Origin: Nocardia rosealba
GTDB lineage: Bacteria; Actinomycetota; Actinomycetes; Mycobacteriales; Mycobacteriaceae
DNA length: 64,000 nt
Assembly (NCBI RefSeq): GCF_020216065.1
Contig: NZ_JAIWNA010000001.1
Location: 880,505 to 944,504 of the forward strand
Direction of reading: 5' to 3'
Below, piece by piece: positions 32,855 through 40,147 of the stretch. The translations under genes were made by a program, and so were the position numbers. Numbering within the stretch: the first letter of the stretch is position 1; every line of letters starts with the position of its first letter. The notes beneath the pieces were generated by a model. That model did not search any database and was not told where the DNA came from. It saw nothing but the letters and a program-made list of their open reading frames with translations.

Positions 32855-35134
32855 TCAGGCCGGGTAGGTGGTGGACCAGTCGCGGGTGGGCTGGCCGTGC
32901 TCGTCTCGTGGTGGGGTGAGGCCGAATTCGGTGCAGTAGTCGGTGGCCAGGCGTTCGAGGACCGGGCGGGCGTCTACGGTGCGGGACCAGCGGTGCGGGA
33001 GGGCGCCTCGGCCGTAGCGGGCGCCGAGCAGGCTGCCCGCGATCGAGCCGGTGGCGTCGCTGTCGCCGGAGTGGTTCACCGACAGCAGCAGCCCGGTGCG
33101 GACGATCACGTGGCCGGGTCCGCCGACCGTCTCCGCCGCCAGCATCGCGTACACAGCGATCGCGAGAGCCTCGGGGCCGATCCAGCCCTCGCCCAGGGTC
33201 TCGAGGTCTTCGGGGCGTGGCACGCGCGCGGGCCGTGCGGTGCGGGCGGCCAGGGTGATCGCCGCTTCGAGGGCAGCCGTGGTCTCCTCGTGGTGCGGGT
33301 AAGTCGCGAGTTCGGCCAGTGCCCGCTCGAGCGCGGTCTTGGTGCCGATTCCCCGGCTCAACTGGTAGACCAGCGCGGCCAGCACGCCCGCGGGCAGCCA
33401 GCCACTGGGGTGTCCGTGGGTGAGGGCGGCTGTGTCGCAGCCCAATTCGAAGATGGCGGTGAGTGCGGCACCGGAACGGTCGGCGGCGTAACCGAATCCG
33501 CACGGAGCCGACCGCATCAGCGCGCCGCTGCCCTTGGAATTGTTGATCGGCCGGTCGCGGGTGCCCAGCGGGTTCGTCGGCTCCCGTCGCTCGGCCGCCG
33601 CGCGCAGCGAGGTGTACACCGAGTTCGCGACGCCGCGCTGTTCGACCAGCTCGCGATGACCGGCCAGGGAGCTGTGCAGGGCGGTCGGTTGCTCGGGCAA
33701 CTCACCCACCTGCCCGCGCAACCACACGAGCATCCCCTGCTGCAGCAGACCGAGCGTCGCACCCCCGATGCCCTTGGCCCGCGCCCGCACCGAACCCCGG
33801 ATGAGGGCCTCCACGGTGAACGCGGTCAGCTGCGTCTCCTCGGAGATCCGGAGCTGGTCGGCTTCGTCGGTCACCCCGAGATACCCGTACTCGTCGCGAA
33901 TCCTGCGCAGGGACATGGTTTCGACCGGTGCGCCGAGCGCGTCACCGACCGCACCGCCGATCAGGCAACCGTGGACGGCGTTCAGCCATTCCGCCGGGCC
34001 CTGCGCCTGAGCTGTACCGGTGCGCTTCGCGTTGCCGCTGTCCGAGTGCGGTTTTTGCTGGGCAGGGGACGCGTGCGGTCGCGATGGCGAACCATCGGCG
34101 GAGCCGGTGTGGATCACCGGGATACCTGCCGACGCGGTCGGGTTTGCGGTGGGTGCGGCCGTTCCGGTGGCGAGGTGAGCGGCGGTGCTGTGGTGAACGG
34201 GCCGGCTGACGGCGGTGGGGTCGCTGCGGCGATGTGTCTGCGGGTGGTCGCCGGTGTGTGGCCGCACTGCCGGTTGCTGACCGGTGTGCGGTGGCCGGCG
34301 GAGCGCCTCGGTGAGCGCGGTCGCGAAGGCGGTGCAGGTGGGGAAGCGGTGAGCCGGGTTCTTCGCGAGGGCTTTGGCCAGGACCGCGTCGACGGCGGCG
34401 GGGAGGCTGGTACGCCGCGAACTCGCCGACGGTGGTGGGGCGTTGAGGTGGCCGAGCATGACGGTGGCGGGGTTGGGCGCGTCGTAGGGACCGGCGCCGG
34501 TGAGCAGCCGGAAAACGGTGCAGGCCAAGGAGTATTGGTCGCCGCGTCCGTCGAGTGGCTCGCTGCTGAGCTGCTCCGGGGAGGCGTAGGCGATGGTGGC
34601 GGTGAACTGGCCGGTGCGGGTCAGGCCGCCGGTGTCGTCGAGGAGCTTGGCGATGCCGAAATCGGTGAGCACCACCCGTTCGTCGAAACCCGCGCCGACG
34701 CCCGCCGTGCGGGAGAGCAGGATATTGGCCGGCTTCACATCCCGGTGCAGCACACCCCGGCGGTGCGCGTAGTCCAGCGCGCCCGCCGTCTGGGTGACGA
34801 TCTGGGCGATGCGGTCGGCCCCGAACTCCGCCGCCGGAACCGCCGCCGCGTCCGTTCCGTCGACGAACTGCATGGCGATCCAGCACCGTTCGTCCTCGAC
34901 GCCACGGTCGTAGACGGTGATGATGTTCGGGTGATCGAGCTGGGCGATCACATCGGCTTCACGCTCGAACCTGGCCCGGATCTCGGTGTCGGCGAACAAC
35001 TCCCGGTGCATGAGCTTGAGCGCGGTGAGGCGTGGCAACCTGCGGTCCTTCGCCGCGTACACCGCGCCCATCCCGCCGCGCCCCAGCTCTCGTTCGATGA
35101 CGAAACCGGCGAAAACCGCCCCGCGCCGCACCAT
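32855..35134 (-). CDS. Ser/Thr protein kinase fused to ADP-ribosylglycohydrolase
   Basis: One 759-residue frame encodes two enzymes. Residues 1-280 are a Hanks-type kinase: GRGGMGAVY (18-26), Lys40, HRD with Asp132, DFG (158-160) and SPEQL, close in sequence to the three kinases near 21-25 kb. A Thr/Pro/His-rich linker (about 280-380) leads to an ADP-ribosylglycohydrolase domain (385-759) with GGAVGDALGAPVE, SEET at 431-434 in the position of the metal-binding DDT-type motif, and HSGDSDATG at 688-696. No transmembrane helix is present. The second domain would remove ADP-ribose from protein or other acceptors, perhaps under control of the kinase. It is the last gene of the VWA/MoxR run, 68 bases after the VWA stop. 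Confidence 0.88.
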   Translation of the reverse strand: MVRRGAVFAGFVIERELGRGGMGAVYAAKDRRLPRLTALKLMHRELFADTEIRARFEREADVIAQLDHPNIITVYDRGVEDERCWIAMQFVDGTDAAAVPAAEFGADRIAQIVTQTAGALDYAHRRGVLHRDVKPANILLSRTAGVGAGFDERVVLTDFGIAKLLDDTGGLTRTGQFTATIAYASPEQLSSEPLDGRGDQYSLACTVFRLLTGAGPYDAPNPATVMLGHLNAPPPSASSRRTSLPAAVDAVLAKALAKNPAHRFPTCTAFATALTEALRRPPHTGQQPAVRPHTGDHPQTHRRSDPTAVSRPVHHSTAAHLATGTAAPTANPTASAGIPVIHTGSADGSPSRPHASPAQQKPHSDSGNAKRTGTAQAQGPAEWLNAVHGCLIGGAVGDALGAPVETMSLRRIRDEYGYLGVTDEADQLRISEETQLTAFTVEALIRGSVRARAKGIGGATLGLLQQGMLVWLRGQVGELPEQPTALHSSLAGHRELVEQRGVANSVYTSLRAAAERREPTNPLGTRDRPINNSKGSGALMRSAPCGFGYAADRSGAALTAIFELGCDTAALTHGHPSGWLPAGVLAALVYQLSRGIGTKTALERALAELATYPHHEETTAALEAAITLAARTARPARVPRPEDLETLGEGWIGPEALAIAVYAMLAAETVGGPGHVIVRTGLLLSVNHSGDSDATGSIAGSLLGARYGRGALPHRWSRTVDARPVLERLATDYCTEFGLTPPRDEHGQPTRDWSTTYPA

Positions 35135-35202
35135 CGCTCACCCCGTTCACCGAATCCGATCGTTGGCAGCCTAATCGGTCGCGTGCTTTCGCCGAGTCGT
35201 TG

Positions 35203-36366
35203 TCACACCGCCGGTGCGTGGGTGTGCGCCCACCGGGTGATGTCGCCGCGGTCGAGCGCGGTGGCGAGCAGGTCGGGGAATTTGTCCGGGGTACAGGCGA
35301 AAGCCGGGATGCCGAGCGCCGCCAACGCCGCCGCGTTGTCGTGATCGTAGGCCGGTGCGCCTTCGTCGGAGAGCGCGAGCAGCACCACCACCTGCACGCC
35401 CGATTCCTTCATCGCATTGCACCGGCGCAACATCTCCTCGCGCACCCCGCCCTCGTAGAGGTCGGAGATGAGCACGAAGAGGCTGTCGGTGGGCCGGGTG
35501 ATGAGCGACTGGGAGTAGGCGATGGCGCGATTGATGTCGGTGCCACCGCCGAGCTGGGTGCCGAACAGCACGTCGACCGGGTCGCTGAGCTGTTCGGTGA
35601 GATCCACGACCTCGGTGTCGAACACCACCAGTGAGGTCTTCAGCGACCGCATCGAGGCCAGCACCGCACCGAACACCGAGGCGTAGACCACGCTGGCCGC
35701 CATCGACCCCGATTGGTCGATCGCGAGCACCACGTCGCGCTGGATCGCCTGCGACTTGCGGCCGTACCCGACGAGTCGCTCGGGCACGATGGTGCGGTGT
35801 TCTGGCAGGTAGTTGGCCAGGTTCTTGCGGATGGTCCGGTCGAAGTCGATATCGCGCAGTTTCGGGCGGTGGGTGCGCGCGGCCCGGTTGACCGCGCCCG
35901 ACACGGCGGCCACCGTCTTGGCCGCGATGCGCCGCTCGATCTCGCGCACGACCTTCTCCACCACCATGCGGGCGGTTGCCTTGGTGGTCTCGGGCATCAC
36001 CCGGTTGAGACCGAGCAACGTACCGACCAGGTGCACGTCGGGTTCCACCGATTCCAGCAGTTCCGGTTCCAGCAGCAGCTGGGTGAGGTTGAGCCGCTGC
36101 ACCGCGTCACGTTGCATCACCTCGACCACGGTGGCGGGAAAGTAGGTGCGGATGTCACCGAGCCAGCGCGCCACCCGGGGAGCCGAACCACCCAGTCCGC
36201 CGGACCTTTTCGCCGACGTGCCGGCCTCCCCGGTGTTGTACAGGGCGCTCAGTGCCTGATCCATGGCCTGATCCGCCCCCGACCCCAGTCCGCCGAGTTG
36301 TTCCTCGGCGGCCGCGCCGAGTACGAGACGCCAACGGCGCGCATGAGTTTCGTCGTTACCGGTCAT
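35203..36366 (-). CDS. VWA (von Willebrand A) domain protein with intact MIDAS
   Basis: The 387-residue protein has a helical N-terminal half and a C-terminal VWA domain. The metal-ion-dependent adhesion site is complete: D217-x-S219-x-S221 in AIDQSGSM, Thr275 in GGGTDIN and Asp301 in LISDLYEGG. Cytosolic VWA proteins next to MoxR ATPases act as substrate adaptors or metal-dependent scaffolds for the AAA+ ring. AGGAG lies eight bases upstream of ATG 36366. The start overlaps the end of a 56-aa ORF by eleven bases. It ends 68 bases before the kinase-hydrolase gene. Confidence 0.88.
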   Translation of the reverse strand: MTGNDETHARRWRLVLGAAAEEQLGGLGSGADQAMDQALSALYNTGEAGTSAKRSGGLGGSAPRVARWLGDIRTYFPATVVEVMQRDAVQRLNLTQLLLEPELLESVEPDVHLVGTLLGLNRVMPETTKATARMVVEKVVREIERRIAAKTVAAVSGAVNRAARTHRPKLRDIDFDRTIRKNLANYLPEHRTIVPERLVGYGRKSQAIQRDVVLAIDQSGSMAASVVYASVFGAVLASMRSLKTSLVVFDTEVVDLTEQLSDPVDVLFGTQLGGGTDINRAIAYSQSLITRPTDSLFVLISDLYEGGVREEMLRRCNAMKESGVQVVVLLALSDEGAPAYDHDNAAALAALGIPAFACTPDKFPDLLATALDRGDITRWAHTHAPAV

Positions 36367-36526
36367 GGTTGACGCTCCTGATGATCGAGCCGGGTTCGCC
36401 GGGCGGGGTGAGGACTCGCGCCCCGAGACGCGATGTCCGCAGATCGTGAAGTGGTGGCCGAGCCGACGTGCGTACCCCGTTCGTCGTACGGGCGGCTGTT
36501 GCCGGGAAGGCGAAGACTGCGCTCAT
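36356..36526 (-). CDS. 56-aa small ORF between DUF5682 and VWA genes
   Basis: ATG 36526 overlaps the DUF5682 stop as ATGA, and the frame ends at TAA 36356-36358, eleven bases into the VWA gene. The 56 residues start MSAVFAFPATAART and are rich in Arg, Pro, Thr and Leu. It fills the gap exactly, which is unlikely for a random frame, but high GC favours long open frames, so a chance ORF remains possible. No family recognised. Confidence 0.45.
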   Translation of the reverse strand: MSAVFAFPATAARTTNGVRTSARPPLHDLRTSRLGARVLTPPGEPGSIIRSVNHDR

Positions 36527-38997
36527 CCCGCGGCGCCCAGAATGGTCGCGGCGGCGCGGAGGGCCAGCTGTCCGCGTGCTGGGTCGACAGCCGTGGCGTT
36601 CGCGGCGGTGGCCGGTGCGGGGCCGGTGTCGCGCAGAGCTTGGCCGATGGCGCGGCGTTCGCCCGATTCGAAGGAACCGAAAGTGCGGCGCAGCAGAGGC
36701 AGAGTGGCGACGAACTGGTCTTCGGGGAGTTCGCGCAGCCAGTCGTCGATGCGGCGCAACAGATCTCGGTCGTGGACGAGTAGGAGACCTCGGCCGCCGA
36801 GGAACCCGTCGATCCAAGCGGCCTTGGCCGCGGGTGTGTTGCCCACCGACAACGCCGCCGAGAGCCGGCGCGCCGAATCGGCGTCGTCGATGCGTTCGGC
36901 GTCGCACAGCAGTCGTACGGCGCGTCCGCCGATGGCGCCGTGCACGTCGTCGCGGTCGGCGATGCGGTGCAGGGTGGCCAGCCACCCGGTGGTCGAGCGG
37001 GTGTCGTCGCGGGTGCTGACGGCGTTGTGGGCGGCGTCGATCTGGCGGCGCAGCGCCTCGGCGGCGTCGGTGTCCAAGCCGGTCACCGCACCGGGGAGAC
37101 CGGCGCAGATGCGGACGAGCAGGCCGTCGGCCACGTGCTCGAGCGCCTTGGTGTCGGTGCCGCGCACGTCGCCGTAGCGCAGGGTGCGGGTCAGGCCGGG
37201 CAGGGCGCCGAGCAGGTGGGTGACGTCGTGGTCGAGGGCGGCAGCCGCCTCCAGGCGGGCGATCAGACCGTCGGTGGCGCCGCCGAGGTCGGCGAGCAAC
37301 GCCGTCTCGAGCGCGTCGGCGAGTTCGGTGACCGACACACCGTCGCGGCTCGCGGTGTCGAGGATCTTGGCTTCCGCTGCCGTGCGCAGGGTGGTGCCCC
37401 ACACGGCGGCTTCCACGATGCGCACCTCGAACTCCGGTTCCCAACGCAGCGACCAGGTTTCGCGGAAAGTGCCGGTGCTGCGCACCTCACCGACGGTCGG
37501 GGTGCCCCACTCGACGCCGAGCAGTCGCAGCCGGTGCAGCAGGTGCGAGCGTTCGACGTCGCGTTCCTTACGCAGATCGAGGTCGACCGTGCGGATGAGG
37601 GCTTCCTGCTTGAGCCGAAGGGTTTTGATGCGCGCCCGCAGATCGGCGGCCAGCGGGACGGTCGGCGTGTTCTCCGGTACCGCACCGAGCGTTTCGCCGA
37701 CGACGAGTTCGTCGACGACCAGCCGCAGCATGGTCTCGTCCCCGCCGCACATCACCGACCGCACGGCCTCGGTGACCTCCGACAACCCCGCCAGCGGCCT
37801 GCCGCGCAGCGCGGCGAGCGTGTCGGCCAGGCGAACCGACTCGATGATGTGCGCGCTCGACACCGGCAGATCGTGTGCGCGCAGCACCCCGGCGACCTTC
37901 GTCAACCATCGCGCCACCGGCCGCTGGGTCTCGGTGAACAAGTGGTGATACCAGCCGGGTGAAGTGACTCCCGCGCCGTATCCCGATCCCGACGCCAGCC
38001 TGGAATGTGTCCACGGCACCCAGGTCAACGCCGCTTTCGTCTTCGGAAGTCCCTTCAGCAGCCGCATATCCGGCGCGGCCGGACCCAGCGGCCCCACCAG
38101 CGCAGGCGCATGCCAGGCCCCGCACACCACGGCCACCCGCCGAGCCCCACCCTTGAGCACCTGCCGCATCGTCTGGCGCATGTACGCCTCGCGCCGCAAG
38201 GTGTGCTCGTCGACCACCAGCGGCCCGACCCCCGCCGCTTCGGGCAGCAGATGCTCGAGCCCAGCATCCTCCACCGATTCCCGGTCGGACGAGGTCAGCG
38301 GATCGGTCGATGTCACCGGGTCGCCCGCTTCGGTGCGGGTCGCGGGCTCGTCCGAACTGTTCGGAAGTGTGGGTTCGGCTGTGCCTGTCGGCGCATGCGG
38401 GTCTGCCGAGCGGGCCGGTGCCGTGGGTGTGGCCGAGTTCGTGCTGGTCGGGGCGTCTTCGCGCAGGGCCGCCATGGCTTCGGTGATGGCGTCGAAAGCA
38501 GCGGTGTCGGGGACGGATTCGACGACGGCATCCCACCAGCGTTCGGCGTCGTCGAAGCCCGCGGCCGAGGCCAGGGCGGCCAAAGGGTCGGTGCGGTCGA
38601 CGCGGGTGTCGTCTTCGATGGCGAGGACATTGGTGGCGGGCAGGTCGCAGAAGCGGACCGGGACACCGTTGTCGACGCCGTAGCGCATGGCCTGCCACTC
38701 CGGGGAGAACACCGCGAAGGGCCAGAAGGCGGCGCGGGCCGGGGAATCCGGGACATAGGCCAGCAGGGCGACCGGCGGGCTCATCGTGTCGGCGGCGACG
38801 AAACCGACGAGCGGATCGGCATCGGCAGGCCCCTCGATGAGGATCGTGTCCGGCCGGAACTCCTCGAGCGCCTGCGCCAACGACCGTGCCGACCCCGGCC
38901 CGTGATGACGGATACCGAACACCCGCGTCACGGGTTCACCGGCCGCCGGCTCGTCCCGCGCCTGATCCAGCCGGGTACCGCCTGTTTGTTCGCTCAT
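36523..38997 (-). CDS. DUF5682 family protein (possible TraB/TIKI-like hydrolase fold)
   Basis: ATG 38997 (MSEQTGG) is chosen over an upstream ATG at 39102, which overlaps the MoxR gene. The 824-residue protein opens with VFGIRHHGPGSAR (about residues 24-36) and ILIEGPADAD, and later has VVCGAWHAPAL. A G-x-x-HH, an EG-containing strand and a GAxH motif in this order resemble the TraB/TIKI/EreA-like hydrolase group, an inference from motif order only. The family DUF5682 is repeatedly found with MoxR, VWA and SWIM genes and has no settled function. A Ser/Thr/Pro/Asp-rich insertion lies near residues 160-215. Confidence 0.8.
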   Translation of the reverse strand: MSEQTGGTRLDQARDEPAAGEPVTRVFGIRHHGPGSARSLAQALEEFRPDTILIEGPADADPLVGFVAADTMSPPVALLAYVPDSPARAAFWPFAVFSPEWQAMRYGVDNGVPVRFCDLPATNVLAIEDDTRVDRTDPLAALASAAGFDDAERWWDAVVESVPDTAAFDAITEAMAALREDAPTSTNSATPTAPARSADPHAPTGTAEPTLPNSSDEPATRTEAGDPVTSTDPLTSSDRESVEDAGLEHLLPEAAGVGPLVVDEHTLRREAYMRQTMRQVLKGGARRVAVVCGAWHAPALVGPLGPAAPDMRLLKGLPKTKAALTWVPWTHSRLASGSGYGAGVTSPGWYHHLFTETQRPVARWLTKVAGVLRAHDLPVSSAHIIESVRLADTLAALRGRPLAGLSEVTEAVRSVMCGGDETMLRLVVDELVVGETLGAVPENTPTVPLAADLRARIKTLRLKQEALIRTVDLDLRKERDVERSHLLHRLRLLGVEWGTPTVGEVRSTGTFRETWSLRWEPEFEVRIVEAAVWGTTLRTAAEAKILDTASRDGVSVTELADALETALLADLGGATDGLIARLEAAAALDHDVTHLLGALPGLTRTLRYGDVRGTDTKALEHVADGLLVRICAGLPGAVTGLDTDAAEALRRQIDAAHNAVSTRDDTRSTTGWLATLHRIADRDDVHGAIGGRAVRLLCDAERIDDADSARRLSAALSVGNTPAAKAAWIDGFLGGRGLLLVHDRDLLRRIDDWLRELPEDQFVATLPLLRRTFGSFESGERRAIGQALRDTGPAPATAANATAVDPARGQLALRAAATILGAAG

Positions 38998-39046
38998 CGA
39001 AAACCCCATGTGTGCTGTGTGATCCGTCCTCCCCGTCGCGCGGGTC

Positions 39047-40147
39047 TCAGCCGGCGATGTCGCGGCATGCGCGGTAGAAATCGGCCCAGTCGGGGCGTTC
39101 ACGGACGACGGCCTCGAGGTATTCGGTCCAGATCACCGCATCGGCGACCGGGTCCTTGATGACCGAACCGAGTACGGCGCCCGCGATGTCGGAGGCGCGA
39201 AGCACACCGTCACCGAAGTGGGCCGAGAGGGCGAGACCGTTGGTGATCACCGAGATCGCCTCGGCGGTGGACAGCGTGCCCGACGGCGACTTCAGCTTGG
39301 TTCGCCCGTCGGCGGTGATGCCCGATCGCAGCTCACGGAACACCCGGACCACGCGCCGCACCTCCTCGGCGGCGGCCGGGACCGTCGGCAACTCCAATGC
39401 GGCACCGAGCTGTTCGACCCGGCGGCTGACGATCGCCACCTCGGAATCCTCGTCGGCGGGCAGCGGAAGCACGACGGTGTTGAAGCGGCGGCGCAGCGCC
39501 GAGGACAGATCGTTGACACCGCGGTCGCGGTCGTTGGCGGTGGCGATCACATTGAAACCCTTGGCCGCCTGCACTTCCGCACCGAGCTCGGGGACGGGAA
39601 GCGTCTTCTCGGACAGGATGGTGATGAGCGCGTCCTGCACATCCGAGGGGATGCGGGTGAGTTCCTCGATCCGGGCGATCGCACCGGTGCGCATGGCCGT
39701 CATCACCGGCGACGCCACCAGCGCCGCATCGCTCGGGCCCTCGGCGAGCAGCCGTGCGTAGTTCCAGCCGTACCGGATGGCTTCCTCCGCCGTCCCCGAG
39801 GTGCCCTGCACCAACAGGGTCGACTCACCACTGATGGCCGCCGAAAGATGCTCCGACACCCAGGTTTTCGCGGTGCCGGGCACGCCGAGCAACAGCAGCG
39901 CGCGATCGGTGGCCAGCGTCGCCACGGCCACCTCCATCAGCCGGCGGGGGCCGACGTACTTGGGTGTGATGACCGTGCCGTCGGCCAGCGTGCCGCCGAG
40001 CACATAGGTGACCACCGCCCACGGCGACAACTTCCACGACGGCGGACGCGGCCGGTCGTCGACGCGCGCCAGCGCGGTGAGCTCGTCGGCGAAGGCCTGC
40101 TCGGCGTGCGGGCGCAGCAGGGTGGTTGCGGATTCGGTCGTCGTCAT
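39047..40147 (-). CDS. MoxR-type AAA+ ATPase
   Basis: The 366-residue protein has Walker A GVPGTAKT (88-95), a Walker-B-like ARIEELTRIP (158-167, with Glu-Glu at 161-162), sensor I Asn205 in IATANDRD and the arginine finger region ALRRRFN (217-223). The IEELTRIP and ATANDRD forms are those of MoxR-family ATPases, ring chaperones that mature or remodel partner complexes, often with VWA proteins. It overlaps the SWIM gene upstream by four bases (ATGA) and is followed after 49 bases by DUF5682. Confidence 0.92.
   Translation of the reverse strand: MTTTESATTLLRPHAEQAFADELTALARVDDRPRPPSWKLSPWAVVTYVLGGTLADGTVITPKYVGPRRLMEVAVATLATDRALLLLGVPGTAKTWVSEHLSAAISGESTLLVQGTSGTAEEAIRYGWNYARLLAEGPSDAALVASPVMTAMRTGAIARIEELTRIPSDVQDALITILSEKTLPVPELGAEVQAAKGFNVIATANDRDRGVNDLSSALRRRFNTVVLPLPADEDSEVAIVSRRVEQLGAALELPTVPAAAEEVRRVVRVFRELRSGITADGRTKLKSPSGTLSTAEAISVITNGLALSAHFGDGVLRASDIAGAVLGSVIKDPVADAVIWTEYLEAVVRERPDWADFYRACRDIAG

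Noticed and set aside
32699..35344. Plus-strand open frame of 881 codons opposite the kinase-hydrolase fusion
   Set aside because: It lies antisense to a gene with all kinase and ARH motifs, and its composition is typical of a GC-driven shadow frame.
38998..39102. Upstream ATG for DUF5682 at 39102
   Set aside because: It would overlap the MoxR gene by 56 bases, and the extra 35 residues lack any conserved pattern. MSEQTGG at 38997 is a better start.
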